A DNA stretch of 64,000 nt from GCA-016699835 sp964543905 (GTDB lineage: Bacteria; Planctomycetota; Phycisphaerae; Phycisphaerales; UBA1924), in NCBI GenBank assembly GCA_964543905.1, contig CAZIZO010000014.1, forward strand, positions 18,178 to 82,177, read 5' to 3'. Below, in pieces: positions 30,099-39,702 of the stretch (its first letter is position 1; each line of letters begins with the position of its first letter). Made by a program: the position numbers and the translations under genes. A model generated the notes under the pieces. The model saw only the letters and a list, made by a program, of their open reading frames with translations, ran no database searches and was not told the DNA's origin.

Positions 30099-30165
30099 GG
30101 AAGTCCTTTCGAGTGGGGGATCGTAGGGGACGGAAGATGTGGGACGGCGCGAGGCGAAGGGCGGG

Positions 30166-30834
30166 TCAGGCCGGGGTGGCGGGGGTCTGGGCGGTTTGGA
30201 CGGCCTGGATCGCCGCGCGCGCCCGAGTTTCGATCGCGTCCCAACGCTGGGCGCGAACGTCGGCGGGATCGAAGAGGGCGTTGACGAAGCCAAGGGCCCA
30301 CGCGCCGGCGCTCATGAAGGCCGGAGCGTTCTCGATCGTGACGCCGCTGGTGGGCACGATGCGGAGCATGGGGAGCGGAGCGAGGGTCTGGGCGACCCAG
30401 GTGGGGCCGTGGGTGCCCGGGAGGGAGGGGAAGAGTTTTTGGAGAGCGGCACCGGCGCGGTGGGCCCTGAGCATCTCGGTGGGGGTGGCGCAGCCGGGCA
30501 TCATGGCAACGTGGAGGCGCGCGGCCTCGGTGATGACGGCCTCATCGACGACGGGCGACACGAGGAACTGGGCGCCGGCGCTGACGGCGGCCTGAGCGTC
30601 GGCGGGGGTGAGAACGGTGCCCGCGCCGATGATGAGACCTTCACGGTCCGCACGCTGGCGGAACTCCTGGATGAGCGACATCGCGTTCGGGACGGTGAGG
30701 GTGAACTCGCAGATCGTGAATCCGCCGCGGATGGCGGCGTTCATGGCGAGGCGTGCGGCCTCGGAGGAGTCGGTGCGAATGATGGCCGAGGCGCGGCGCG
30801 CGCGGTAGGTTTGGACGAAATCGCTGGGCGTCAT
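30166..30834 (-). CDS. eda: 2-dehydro-3-deoxyphosphogluconate (KDPG) aldolase
   Basis: KDPG aldolase splits 2-keto-3-deoxy-6-phosphogluconate into pyruvate and glyceraldehyde-3-phosphate (Entner-Doudoroff and sugar acid catabolism). Glu43 in ICEFTLTVPNA and the Schiff-base lysine K133 in ALQKLFPS are in the expected places. GAGTVLTPADAQAAVSAG, FLVSPVVDEAV and the MPGCATPTE loop are typical of class I KDPG/KHG aldolases. The length of 222 residues is normal. It is divergent from the thioesterase gene (55 bp apart). Specificity for KDPG rather than KDPGal or KHG is not proven by sequence. Confidence 0.88.
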   Translation of the reverse strand: MTPSDFVQTYRARRASAIIRTDSSEAARLAMNAAIRGGFTICEFTLTVPNAMSLIQEFRQRADREGLIIGAGTVLTPADAQAAVSAGAQFLVSPVVDEAVITEAARLHVAMMPGCATPTEMLRAHRAGAALQKLFPSLPGTHGPTWVAQTLAPLPMLRIVPTSGVTIENAPAFMSAGAWALGFVNALFDPADVRAQRWDAIETRARAAIQAVQTAQTPATPA

Positions 30835-30889
30835 GCGGAAGGGTAGTGGGGCGAGGAGGGAGGGTGGTTCGGGCGACCTATCTTCCGGG

Positions 30890-31294
30890 ATGACACCATC
30901 AACCAGCGCGGGAGCGGCGAACGGGCGGCATGTGGCGCTGCGGATAGTGACCATGCCGCGGGACACCAACCACTACGGGACGATCTTCGGCGGGGTGATT
31001 CTCTCGTACATCGACCAGGCGGGCTTTGTGGAGGCGCGGCGGAACGGGAACCATCGCTGGGTGACGGCGAGCCTGGACCACGTGGACTTCAAGGCGCCGG
31101 TGGCGGTGGGGGACACGGTGAGTTTCTACACGACGACAACGCGCCAGGGGACCAAGAGCGTGACGGTGCAGGTGGAGGTGGAGGCCGAGCGGTATACGAC
31201 GGGGCAGACGGTGCAGGTGACGTCGGCGTCGCTCACGATGGTGGCGGTGGACGCGAGCGGGCGGGCGATTCCATTTCGCGAGCCATCGGCATGA
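30890..31294 (+). CDS. Acyl-CoA thioesterase, hotdog fold (YciA type)
   Basis: The 134-residue protein starts with RHVALRIVTMPRDTNHYGTIFGG (given in part: MPRDTNHYGTIFGG), the N-terminal motif of YciA/BACH hotdog thioesterases in which the Asp/Asn near HYG contact the thioester. LSYIDQAGFVEARR follows on the central helix and VDFKAPVAVGDTV on the next strand. It should hydrolyse acyl-CoA to free acid and CoA. The start at 30890 lacks a clear Shine-Dalgarno box, but upstream starts would add an Arg/Gly-rich stretch. Confidence 0.88.
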   Translation: MTPSTSAGAANGRHVALRIVTMPRDTNHYGTIFGGVILSYIDQAGFVEARRNGNHRWVTASLDHVDFKAPVAVGDTVSFYTTTTRQGTKSVTVQVEVEAERYTTGQTVQVTSASLTMVAVDASGRAIPFREPSA

Positions 31295-31357
31295 GCACAT
31301 GGGCCCGTCCGCACGAGCGTGGGCAAGCGAAGACCAAGAACGATCGTGCGGGATCGG

Positions 31358-32317
31358 TCAGCGCAGGATGGCGTTGGCGGCGCTGAAGTCGGCCTGGAGC
31401 GACTCGGCGGTCTTGTAGACCTTGTCGATGGCGGGGAGAAGGCCCTTGACGGGCGAGGAGTCGGCCTCGCGAACGAGCGCGTTGAGTTTGGTCTGTGCGT
31501 CGGGCGCGTCCCAGGCTTCGAGGACGCGGCCCCAGAGTTTCTCAAGGTCGTTCGCGACCTGATCTCGCTCGGCTTGGGGCACGGCCTTCCAGTTGCGTCC
31601 GCCCATGCCGGACATATCGGGGACCTTGTTCTCGCGGAGGGAGCGCACGGCGACGGCGCGTTCGGCCTTGAGCGTGCGCTTCAGGGCGAGCGGGTCGCCG
31701 GGGGTGGCCTCGGTGATGGCCTGCTGGATGTCGGTCTTCCAGGCGGCCTTGGCGAGTTGCGGATGCTCGGAGACGAACTTGGCGCCCATGCCGCCCACGG
31801 CACCGGCCACGAGCCACTCGATGACGGACTCGCTGCGCAGGCTGATGTGGCGACCGAAGCGGATCATGGCCGCGGCGCGCTGGGCGGCGGCGTCGAGGTC
31901 GCCGGCGGCGAGGGCACGCTCGGCGTCGGCGCGCAGGGCGCGGGCTACCCCGCGCACCTTGCCCAGGTGGGGCATCACGGCGTCGAAGCCCGCCGAACGA
32001 TCGACCGCGAAGTCGCAGTCGGGTCGCTTGGTGGCGTCGAGGAGGCGCTGGAATGTCGCGGAATGCTGGGCGAGCGTGGCGCTCAGCGAGGCGCCCTTCC
32101 CGCCCTCGGCGTCGAGGAGTTCCTTCGGGAGCGCGGCGTGGATCGCGAGGTACTCCGGGCCCGCGTTGGTGGCGACGGGCTCGCTGGCGGGCGCGGGGGA
32201 GGGCGCGGCCTGGGTGGTCGTCGTGGGGGTGGGGGCGGGCGACCTTTGTTCGCACGCGGAGACCAGGGCGAGGGAGGAGGCGAGGAGCGCGAGCGACAGG
32301 TGTGTATGGGTCGTCAT
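31358..32317 (-). CDS. Lipoprotein of unknown function with helical body
   Basis: The 319-residue product has a lipoprotein signal (LSLALLASSLALVSAC, Cys22) followed by a Pro/Thr/Ala-rich linker of ~30 residues. The remainder is predicted to be all-helical (repeated Ala/Leu/Asp/Lys heptads) with no catalytic motif I can recognise. It is convergent with the thioesterase gene and divergent from the GH57 gene, with about 200 bp upstream for promoters. Envelope location is inferred from the signal. Confidence 0.75.
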   Translation of the reverse strand: MTTHTHLSLALLASSLALVSACEQRSPAPTPTTTTQAAPSPAPASEPVATNAGPEYLAIHAALPKELLDAEGGKGASLSATLAQHSATFQRLLDATKRPDCDFAVDRSAGFDAVMPHLGKVRGVARALRADAERALAAGDLDAAAQRAAAMIRFGRHISLRSESVIEWLVAGAVGGMGAKFVSEHPQLAKAAWKTDIQQAITEATPGDPLALKRTLKAERAVAVRSLRENKVPDMSGMGGRNWKAVPQAERDQVANDLEKLWGRVLEAWDAPDAQTKLNALVREADSSPVKGLLPAIDKVYKTAESLQADFSAANAILR

Positions 32318-32521
32318 GGCGGATGGTACAGGGGAGCGGGCCTCGAGGTTTCACACCGCGCCGCACAGAGGAAGATGGAGGGCACACGATGAAACGGTTT
32401 CAGGTGTTGCAGGGGCAAGGATTCTCAATCGCGCATGCGAAGAAACGTGTTCGAGGCCTTGCGTCGGTCGAGCGGCGCGGTATCTTGGCGATCGAGGCGA
32501 ACTCAACCTTGGAGTGCAAGC
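32318..32521. other. Intergenic region upstream of the GH57 gene
   Basis: Divergent 204-bp promoter region. Apart from the GGAG box for the downstream gene (32511-32514) no repeat or hairpin was noticed. Confidence 0.5.
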
Positions 32522-35500
32522 ATGCGATGGGACGTGGGCGCGATCGTGCTGGCGGCGGCGTGGGCCTCGGGCGCGTGGGGGCAGGAGCGGGTGCACTTCA
32601 CGTACTTGTGGCACCTGGAGCAGCCGATCTACTGGCCCGATCGCCAGGCGGCGGGAGCGCATCGGTATGAGCGGGCATGGGAGAGCATCCAGCGCACGGA
32701 TGGCGGCGCGGCGCACCCGGCGAACAACCTGCGACAGATTTTCGGGCTGGATGATCGGGTGGCCGCGTATCAATCTCGCCCACGTGATTCGGTGAATGCG
32801 ATGCGATCTCGTCCGGAGGCGGGCGTGCAGGTGACGTATTCGGGCGGGCTGATCGAGAACATCCAGTCGCTTGGGGGCGCGAACCAACTGGGCTATTCGG
32901 GCGGATCGTTCAACGCGAATCGCGAGGCGCGGGGGTGGACGACGGTGGGGGGCAAGCCGCGCATGGACATCGTGCTGTTCTCGTTCCACCACGCGTTGCT
33001 GCCGCTGTGCGACGACAGCGCGGTGCGGAAGGAAGTGCAGTTGTACAAGGCGATCTATGGGGATGCGTGGGGGACGACGGTGCCGATGTCGCGTGGTTTT
33101 TTCCCGTCGGAGATGGCGTTTTCGGAGCGGCTGATCCCGATCCTGGCGAGCGAGGGGGTGGCGTGGACGTTTGTGAGTGCGGAGAAGATCAGCCGGGCGT
33201 GCGTGGATTTTCCGGTGGTGTACGGGAGCGGGGGGATCAACTGCGATCCACCGAACCGGGCGGACCAGACGAACCCGGCGGCGACGAACTATTACCGGGT
33301 GTCGATCTCACGAGGGTGCGCGCCGGCGGAGGCGTATCCGTATGCCCTGACGCCGAGGCGGGCGCAGTACGTTGATCCCAGCACGGGGGCGTTGTCGTCG
33401 ATGATCGTGGTGCCGTGCTCGCAGTCGTTGGGGTGGAAGGACGGGTATTCGCCGTTGGGCACGAGCGACTTTGACGCGTTGCAGGCGCGGAACGATCCGT
33501 CGAGGCCGATGCTGGTGGTGCTGGCGCACGACGGGGACAACGCGTGGGGCGGAGGGTATTCGTACTACATGGAGGCGACGCCGAATCTGGTGAACAGCGC
33601 GAGCGGGGCGGGGTATGTGGCGACGACGGTGGAGCAGTATTTGCAGAACCACCCGGTTCCGGCGAACGACCTGGTGAAGGTGGAGGACGGGGCGTGGGTG
33701 AATGCGGACGGGGACTTTGGCGCTCCGCAGTTCTTGAACTGGAACTGGCCGCTGCTGAACGCGCAGGGGCAGATCGATCCGGCGAATGGGTGGCACGTGG
33801 ACGCGCGGAACTGGGCGGTGATCACGGCGGCACAGAATCGTGTGGACACGGCGGAGCAGGTCTGGACCAGCCCGGTGGCGCAGGGCGGGAACGGGGGCAC
33901 GATCAGCATCCGCAAGATCCTGTACCCCGACGCGACGACGAACAACGCCGAGCGTGCGTGGCATTACTTCCTTGGATCGCTGAACTCGGGGTACATGTAC
34001 TACGGGAACGCGGACGACATGGAGGTGAAGGCGACGATCGCGTGCAACGAGGCGGTGGCGCTCGCGGACGCGGTGATCGGCGGGGCGGGCGCGGATCGCA
34101 CGGCGCCGACGGTGTGGGCGCCGCAGCGGCACCCGTGGAATCCGGGCTCGGTGAACTTTGGGCCGCAGTATGGCTACCAGCAGGTGCAGGACTCGGGTGA
34201 TTTCTGGGTGTGGACGTTCGCGTACGACGTTTCGGGGCTGTCGAGCGTGACGCTGAAGTATCGTGTGGACGCGGACGGGGTGAACTCGACGGGGACAACG
34301 CACAACGAGACGTACGCGGGCGGGAGCGACGTCGGGGCGTGGCAGTCGGTCGCGATGGCGCGGCGCCCTTTCCCGGCGGGGAACGTGTACAACGATGGCA
34401 CGATCAACTTCTTTGAGATGCCGCAGTACATCGCGGAGCATTGCTCGGCGCGGATCACGGGAGTGCGGAACGCGCTGGTGGACTATTACATCGAGGCGAC
34501 GGACACGCGGGGGTTTGTGAAGAAGAGCGCGATCGAGCACGTGTTCGTTGGTCCGGGCACGACGGCGCCGCCGACGGGCGCGGTGGTGACGATCGCGCCC
34601 GCGCGGCCGACGGCGGGGCAGGGGGTGACGGTGGTGTACAACCCCGCGGGCCGTTCGCTCGCGGGCGCTGGGCAGGTGAACATCCACTGGGGCGTGAACG
34701 CGTGGACGCAGGTGACGGACGCGACGATGGCGATGGGTTCGGGCGCGAACGCGGGGAAGTGGGTGGCGACGCTGACGCTCCCGGCAGGGCACACGACGCA
34801 GTTGGATTGCGCGTTCAACAACGGCGCGGGAACGTGGGACAACAACTCGGGGCAGGATTGGCACTTTGCGGTGACGCCCTCGGGGCCGCCGCCGGCGACG
34901 TGGACGATGGACGGCCTTCGCGACACGGATTCGGTGTTGATCGCGCAGAACAACGGCATGTCACTGTGGGCCGGCTTGAAGGGGGACGTGCTGTACGTCG
35001 CGTGCCCCGACGCGGGCGAGGGGAACGACCATTTCATCTTCGTCGCGGGCGAGGCGGGTGGCGGTGTTCTTCGGGCTTCACCCTGGGCGAAGGCGGGGCA
35101 GGTGGCCTCGTGGCGCTGCTTCGTGGCCGACGAGAACAACAACGACTACGAAGGGTGGTTCGATCACGGAACGGCCCGCGTGCAGGCGATGACGGGGGCG
35201 AACGGCGGTGTGCTGGAGGGGACGGTGAACCTGCGGGACCTGTTTGGCGCGCTGCCCGAGGCGGTGTATCTGGCGGTTGGGCCTTATGCGACGAACGATG
35301 GCGGAGCGCTCGCGTTTGCGGACCAGATTCCGCCCTCGACGGACTCGAACACAACGCTCAACGCGAACGAGTATCGGCGTGTCGAACTCTGCGACCTGGA
35401 CTCTCGCGTGTGCTGCGTGGCGGACGTGGACGACGGCTCATCGTCGGGCGTGCCCGATGGGGGCGTGACGATCGATGATCTTCTCTATTACCTCGCGATC

Positions 35501-35620
35501 TTCGAGGCGGGCGACCTTCGCTCCGACGTGGACGACGGCTCATCGTTGGGCGTGCCCGATGGGGGCGTGACGATCGACGATCTGCTGTACTTTCTCCTGC
35601 GATTCGAGTCGGGGTGTTAG
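32522..35620 (+). CDS. Secreted GH57-like glycoside hydrolase with CBM25-like module and dockerin-like tail
   Basis: A GGAG box 7 nt upstream sets the ATG at 32522, giving signal peptide MRWDVGAIVLAAAWASGAWG. The catalytic region begins with FTYLWHLEQPIYW, the WHxHQP-like motif of GH57. The likely nucleophile is E197 in FFPSEMAFS and the acid/base D337 in VLAHDGDNAW. A CBM25-like beta-sandwich occupies about 688-782 (starch/alpha-glucan binding family; AGQVNIHWGVNAWTQV), then a further sheet domain (about 790-940). The last ~69 residues are the paired dockerin-like tail ending in GC. GH57 enzymes act on alpha-glucans (amylase, glucanotransferase, branching), so an extracellular starch- or glycogen-degrading enzyme is likely. 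Length 1032 residues. Confidence 0.88.
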   Translation: MRWDVGAIVLAAAWASGAWGQERVHFTYLWHLEQPIYWPDRQAAGAHRYERAWESIQRTDGGAAHPANNLRQIFGLDDRVAAYQSRPRDSVNAMRSRPEAGVQVTYSGGLIENIQSLGGANQLGYSGGSFNANREARGWTTVGGKPRMDIVLFSFHHALLPLCDDSAVRKEVQLYKAIYGDAWGTTVPMSRGFFPSEMAFSERLIPILASEGVAWTFVSAEKISRACVDFPVVYGSGGINCDPPNRADQTNPAATNYYRVSISRGCAPAEAYPYALTPRRAQYVDPSTGALSSMIVVPCSQSLGWKDGYSPLGTSDFDALQARNDPSRPMLVVLAHDGDNAWGGGYSYYMEATPNLVNSASGAGYVATTVEQYLQNHPVPANDLVKVEDGAWVNADGDFGAPQFLNWNWPLLNAQGQIDPANGWHVDARNWAVITAAQNRVDTAEQVWTSPVAQGGNGGTISIRKILYPDATTNNAERAWHYFLGSLNSGYMYYGNADDMEVKATIACNEAVALADAVIGGAGADRTAPTVWAPQRHPWNPGSVNFGPQYGYQQVQDSGDFWVWTFAYDVSGLSSVTLKYRVDADGVNSTGTTHNETYAGGSDVGAWQSVAMARRPFPAGNVYNDGTINFFEMPQYIAEHCSARITGVRNALVDYYIEATDTRGFVKKSAIEHVFVGPGTTAPPTGAVVTIAPARPTAGQGVTVVYNPAGRSLAGAGQVNIHWGVNAWTQVTDATMAMGSGANAGKWVATLTLPAGHTTQLDCAFNNGAGTWDNNSGQDWHFAVTPSGPPPATWTMDGLRDTDSVLIAQNNGMSLWAGLKGDVLYVACPDAGEGNDHFIFVAGEAGGGVLRASPWAKAGQVASWRCFVADENNNDYEGWFDHGTARVQAMTGANGGVLEGTVNLRDLFGALPEAVYLAVGPYATNDGGALAFADQIPPSTDSNTTLNANEYRRVELCDLDSRVCCVADVDDGSSSGVPDGGVTIDDLLYYLAIFEAGDLRSDVDDGSSLGVPDGGVTIDDLLYFLLRFESGC

Positions 35621-35722
35621 TGGGGGCGATGGCCCCTCGCGACGCGGGAGCGGGGTCGCGGCTACTGTGCCATGCCCGGGACGCGCACGAACGCGCGGCG
35701 GGTTTGGTCGAAAGGTCTCGAC

Positions 35723-36703
35723 ATGAAGGTGTTGCTCTGGCGTGCGGGCTTGGTGGTGGCGTTGATGGGCGGGCTCGCGGGGTGCGCGTCGCCGAGGAAC
35801 ACGGGCGTCGTGCCCGAGCGGAGCATGGACGCGGCGGCGTTGAGCGCGTTGCCCGTCTTCCGGGGCGACGGGACGCCCTCGTCGATGGACGAGGTGGTGG
35901 CGAGCGCCGCGGAGGCGGAAGTGGTGTTGATCGGCGAGAACCACGGGCATCCGGTGGGGCTCCCGTGGGCGGCGCTCGTCTTTGACCGGGTGTTGGAGAG
36001 GACCGACACGGCGGCGCTGAGTTTGGAGTTTTTCGAGCGGGATGATCAGTCTCGCGTGGATGATTACCTTCTCGGGCTCAGCGACGAGGCGGCGTTTCGC
36101 AAGCGGGCCGACCTGACGGCGGGCGGGTACCCGCCGGGGCATCGGCGGATGCTGGAGGCGGCGAAGGCGAAGGGCCGACCCGTGATCGCGTCGAATACGC
36201 CGCGCGAGATTATCCGGTACCTGCGCGGGAAGGACTATGGAGCGCTGGGGATGCTGACGGCGGAGCAGCGGCGGATGTTCCGGGTGCCCGAGGTGTTGCC
36301 GGAGGGGAAGTACCGCGAGGATTTCTACCGGTTGATGCGGAGTTCGGTGGAGAGCGAGGCGGGTCATCGGGGCGGTGGCGGCGAGAGGGCGACGGCGCTC
36401 ACGGAGGAGCAGGTTCAGGAGAGGCTGGCGGGTCGATTTCGGGCGCAGTCGTTGTGGGATTGGACGATGGGGGAGAGCGTGACGCGGGCGCTGGAGGCTG
36501 GCTCGCGGCCCGTGGTGCATGTCGTGGGGCGATTTCACAGCGATTTTCGCGGCGGGCTGGCGCAGGCGATCGAGCGATTGAGGGCGGGGACGCGCCTCGT
36601 GGTCGTGAGCGTGGTGGATGAGGAGAGCGCCGCGTTCCGGGAGGAGGACCGCGGCCGCGGGGACTATGTGGTGTATGTGGGACCCTCGCCCGAGGAGCGA
36701 TGA
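35723..36703 (+). CDS. ChaN-like haem-binding-type lipoprotein
   Basis: The lipoprotein signal is VVALMGGLAGC. The mature protein begins its conserved part with VVLIGENHGHP (about residues 72-82) and closes with VVHVVGRFHSDFRGG (about 270-284), the two hallmark segments of the ChaN/DUF399 family. In Campylobacter ChaN binds haem; related proteins resemble EreA/TraB-like folds. Length 326 residues is typical. No haem transport genes lie nearby, so haem binding is an extrapolation from the family. It is followed by tRNA-Glu on the other strand. Confidence 0.82.
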   Translation: MKVLLWRAGLVVALMGGLAGCASPRNTGVVPERSMDAAALSALPVFRGDGTPSSMDEVVASAAEAEVVLIGENHGHPVGLPWAALVFDRVLERTDTAALSLEFFERDDQSRVDDYLLGLSDEAAFRKRADLTAGGYPPGHRRMLEAAKAKGRPVIASNTPREIIRYLRGKDYGALGMLTAEQRRMFRVPEVLPEGKYREDFYRLMRSSVESEAGHRGGGGERATALTEEQVQERLAGRFRAQSLWDWTMGESVTRALEAGSRPVVHVVGRFHSDFRGGLAQAIERLRAGTRLVVVSVVDEESAAFREEDRGRGDYVVYVGPSPEER

Positions 36704-36783
36704 GGGTCACATCACGGCAGGGGGGCGAGCCGAATGAAAGCACGCCCGGGAACTGCGGCGGCGGAGGCTCGCGTGGCGGGCAA

Positions 36784-36858
36784 TGACCCCGATGGGATTC
36801 GAACCCATGTTCCTACCGTGAAAGGGTAGTGTCCTAGACCAGGCTAGACGACGGGGCC
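36784..36858 (-). tRNA. tRNA-Glu(TTC)
   Basis: On the minus strand the sequence folds into a full cloverleaf. The acceptor is GGCCCCG paired with CGGGGTC (one G-U), the anticodon stem CTACC/GGTAG with loop CTTTCAC gives anticodon TTC, and the T-arm is GTTCGAATC-type. The discriminator is A and CCA is not encoded (TG follows). The anticodon lies at 36820-36822 on the + strand. Confidence 0.96.
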
Positions 36859-36965
36859 GTTGTTGGTGGGGAGTATAGGACGCGCGCTTCAGGGACGCGA
36901 GCGGAGTGGAGCGGGTACATTCCGCGAGTCACGGGCTGGAACTTGACCGATTGCCGAGCCGACGG

Positions 36966-37691
36966 ATGTCATCGCACGAGGTTCCCATCACGCCCTGGCC
37001 GCTCCCACCGACGATCCGTCGGGTGCTGGTGGTGGGGGGGACGTTCGATCCGCCGCACCGGGGGCATGTGGAGTTGCCCGCGTCGTTGCGGGAGAGGCGT
37101 TTCCCGGATGCCGGATTGATGTTCGTGCCGGCCGCGGTCTCGCCGTTCAAGGTGGGGCAGGCCCCGACGGTGGCGCGGCATCGGGTGGAGATGCTTCGGC
37201 GGGCGATCGAGGGCGTCGCGAACGCGGCGGTGTGGACGGACGAGATCGACCGCGCGGCGATGAATGGCGCGGCACCTTCGTACACGGTGGAGACGCTGCG
37301 GCGGGCTCGGCGGGTGGTACCGGGCGTAGAACTGATTCTGGTGCTCGGCGCGGATCAGGCGATTGGGTTTCACAAGTGGCGGGAGTATCGGGAGATCATG
37401 AGATTGGCGGAAGTGCGGGTGTTGCCGCGAGGAGCGTGCGTGACGGAGGAGGAGTTTCGGCGCGAGATGGCGAAGACGGGGGCGTGGACGAAGAGCGAGC
37501 TCGAGGAGTGGGTGCTGGGGCGATTGATGGTGTGGCGCGGAGCGGAGCATCGCGGGCTTGCGCAGGTGTCGTCGAGCGCGATTCGCGCGGCGATCAAGGA
37601 GAAAGGCGTGGAGTCCGTGAGGGCGTGGGTGACACCAGGTGTGCGGCGGTACATCGTGGAGCAGGGGCTGTATGCCGTTCCACCCACGTAA
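36966..37691 (+). CDS. nadD: Nicotinate-nucleotide adenylyltransferase
   Basis: NadD adenylates nicotinate mononucleotide to deamido-NAD. The nucleotidyl-transferase motif GGTFDPPHRGH (residues 24-34) and the late SSSAIR motif (ATP binding) are both present, as is LVLGADQAIGFHKW. At 241 residues it is slightly longer than the ~200 usual, because of an insertion around 165-190 (FRREMAKTGAWTKSELEEW). The start at 36966 is the closest ATG to the motif. It follows tRNA-Glu by about 100 bp. Confidence 0.92.
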   Translation: MSSHEVPITPWPLPPTIRRVLVVGGTFDPPHRGHVELPASLRERRFPDAGLMFVPAAVSPFKVGQAPTVARHRVEMLRRAIEGVANAAVWTDEIDRAAMNGAAPSYTVETLRRARRVVPGVELILVLGADQAIGFHKWREYREIMRLAEVRVLPRGACVTEEEFRREMAKTGAWTKSELEEWVLGRLMVWRGAEHRGLAQVSSSAIRAAIKEKGVESVRAWVTPGVRRYIVEQGLYAVPPT

Positions 37692-37813
37692 CCAGAAAGG
37701 GTGATCCTCGCAGGTCGTTTCGAGAGTTGGAGTCGAGCAGCCACGCTCGTCCGTTTCCCCAGTGCCTTCACGGAACATCTGCGGCGGATATCTGCAACCT
37801 CGACCGCAACATC

Positions 37814-38818
37814 CTATCGGGAACGGCGGGGCAAACCAAGACGCGATCGCGCTTGATCGACGAACTCGAGATCGCCACAGTCTTCGGAGTTCGCAATATG
37901 GAACTGCACTTGCCGCTCGAGATCATCGAGTTCGGTCGCGGTTGGGTGCCCCGGATGCACGTCTGGACGTTGCCGGATATCAGCAAAGCGGGCCAAGAGG
38001 AACCTGCACCACCTCAACCGTTCCGCACATTCTCGTGGTTGTGGTGTCCATCCTGCCAAGTACACGCCCGCTTGGAGAACGACGGGGTCGTCCCGGTCAT
38101 GAAACTCATTCCAGATCGCAAGGTATCGTCGGCGCGCTTCGGCGAGATTTCCTGTCTTGACAATCCACCCCGCTTGGGATGCTCGTAGTTTCGGCAAATC
38201 TTCACGAGGAATAAGCGACGCCGCGGGCGATGCAAGCAACGCATCAACTCGTTGAATCGCTTCGTCGCGACGCCCAACGTGTTCGCACAGCATCGCCGCG
38301 TTTTGCATGGCGAGTCGGACATCGCGGAGCCGGGCGCCCGATCCGGATGCCGCGACTTCGTCATACAGGCTCAGGGCGAGCGCGTGGTCGCGAGCCGCAA
38401 AGCAGGCGAGGTCGGCTCGATCCATGACGATCGCGGCACGGAGCGAAGGGTCTTCGCGATTTAAGGTCGCGCTCCGCTCCACCAACGCGATGGCGGCGAG
38501 CAGCGTGGCATCGGCCACGGTCAGGTCGCCGGAGGCGCGAAAGGTCTGAGAAAGCAATCGCAATCCTTCGACCTGTTCCTTATCCGATGATGGGTGATCG
38601 ATCATGCGACGCGCCAGTTCACTCGCTGCCGTTGCGTCGCCTCGCCACAAGGATCGCACCGCGTTTTCGTACTCCGCGAGGCGTGCTCGAGCCTCATCTG
38701 GGATCACGGCCTGCGGAGGCGTGGGTGAGGGCTGAAGTTCTCCCATGGACCAAGCCAGTCCGCCAGCCGCAATGCCGAGCAGACATCCGAAGAAAATGAA
38801 CCGAGAATATCGTTGCAT
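37814..38818 (-). CDS. Membrane-anchored TPR-like protein, function unknown
   Basis: The 334-residue protein starts with a membrane anchor or signal (SRFIFFGCLLGIAAGGLAW) followed by a Pro-rich spacer. The body is made of helical pairs with TPR-like spacing (residues ~50-260, e.g. AEYENAVRSLWRGDATAASELA and ALALSLYDEVAASG, each quoted in part). The C-terminal part (CAERLRWCRFLLARFADI) is unrecognised. The start at 38818 gives the signal at the very N-terminus. Neighbouring Cys-rich lipoprotein on the same strand upstream suggests a shared envelope role. Base composition is less GC-rich than the flanking genes. Confidence 0.65.
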   Translation of the reverse strand: MQRYSRFIFFGCLLGIAAGGLAWSMGELQPSPTPPQAVIPDEARARLAEYENAVRSLWRGDATAASELARRMIDHPSSDKEQVEGLRLLSQTFRASGDLTVADATLLAAIALVERSATLNREDPSLRAAIVMDRADLACFAARDHALALSLYDEVAASGSGARLRDVRLAMQNAAMLCEHVGRRDEAIQRVDALLASPAASLIPREDLPKLRASQAGWIVKTGNLAEARRRYLAIWNEFHDRDDPVVLQAGVYLAGWTPQPRECAERLRWCRFLLARFADIRQRPDVHPGHPTATELDDLERQVQFHIANSEDCGDLEFVDQARSRLGLPRRSR

Positions 38819-38850
38819 GATTCCGACTCCAAGGCAAAACGAGGAATGTA

Positions 38851-39696
38851 CTACGGGTGAGTCATGCAGCCACAACACGGCAACGCGGGCGGGCTAGGTG
38901 GAGGGCAAAGAGGTTCACAACAGGGCTTTTCTCGCTTCCCGTCCCATGGATCTGGGTTTGTGATCGCCACTCCGCCACAAGGCGGCTGCCCTGGTGCCCA
39001 TTCATAGTTCGGATATGTATTCCAGACCACCGTCCCGCTTGCCGAAACTTCCGAGCATTCGGTCTTTACGGCGTCGCCACACGGATCACCCGAAGCCTTA
39101 CGGGGCACCCACAAATAGGTCCAGACGGCGGTCTGCTTTCCTGTTCGTGTTTTTTTGTACCAAACTTGCCGATAGTAGCGAGTGAAACAGCCAGTCGCTT
39201 GTCGAGCGAAGGTGATGGTCGTCGTTTCGGTATGCGTGCCGCTCAGGGATTGCTGTTCAGCAACGGTAAGTGTGTATGTGTAGGTCAGACAGTCGATGAG
39301 CCACTCTTTGAGTGCAAAGGCGAAGGACTGCGTTGTGGTTTGCTGAATCGACCACGTCAAGGCATCAGCGATCGTCACGGAATCCGTCATGGGAGGACAC
39401 GTTGGACATGGGACTGGATACTGGTACAGATTACAATAGCAAAAAGGTAGGTCTTCCCAGTCTTTCTTCATACGCACATCTTCTTGAAAAGAAATTTCGT
39501 TTCGGAGTTCCGCACTCCCTGTGCTGTACCACCATGTGCAGCCTGTGCCAGGGTTGTCTGTAGGTTTGTTTGTGTCAGGATCACATGCCAAAACACAAGA
39601 CAACGCCGCCACCCACGCTGCAGCGAAAGTCAGACGCTTGTGCGACGTGAGAACACTGGGGGGGGGGGGGCACGCCACTGGCTTGAAAGTGGTCAT
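38851..39696 (-). CDS. Cys-rich lipoprotein with a 13-C tract near the start (candidate phase-variable gene)
   Basis: The chosen start at 39696 yields MTTFKPVAC followed by four prolines, then a lipoprotein signal (LTFAAAWVAALSCVLAC). The mature ~240 residues are rich in Cys, Thr, Tyr and Trp, and end in a Pro/Cys-rich tail (PPPSPPALPCCGCMTHP). I do not recognise the domain. The Pro codons are part of a run of 13 C (39658-39670), so gain or loss of one base would abolish expression. A promoter with TTGACA, 17-bp spacer and TATGTT ends 6 nt before this ATG, implying a leaderless or nearly leaderless mRNA. The lower GC content and odd composition suggest acquisition from elsewhere. It could also start at 39726. 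Confidence 0.65.
   Translation of the reverse strand: MTTFKPVACPPPPSVLTSHKRLTFAAAWVAALSCVLACDPDTNKPTDNPGTGCTWWYSTGSAELRNEISFQEDVRMKKDWEDLPFCYCNLYQYPVPCPTCPPMTDSVTIADALTWSIQQTTTQSFAFALKEWLIDCLTYTYTLTVAEQQSLSGTHTETTTITFARQATGCFTRYYRQVWYKKTRTGKQTAVWTYLWVPRKASGDPCGDAVKTECSEVSASGTVVWNTYPNYEWAPGQPPCGGVAITNPDPWDGKREKPCCEPLCPPPSPPALPCCGCMTHP
39658..39670 (-). repeat. 13-bp homopolymer (C on coding strand) inside a coding region
   Basis: A run of 13 G on the + strand encodes part of Cys-Pro-Pro-Pro-Pro in the lipoprotein gene. It is by far the longest mononucleotide run in the window and a classical substrate for slipped-strand mispairing. Assembly error is also possible for such runs. Confidence 0.85.
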
Positions 39697-39702
39697 TTGG
39701 GC

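Noticed and set aside
39658..39670. Treating the 13-G run as a certain sequencing artefact
   Set aside because: The frame through the run is intact with exactly 13 C and gives a sensible lipoprotein, so the call is kept, with the caveat stated.
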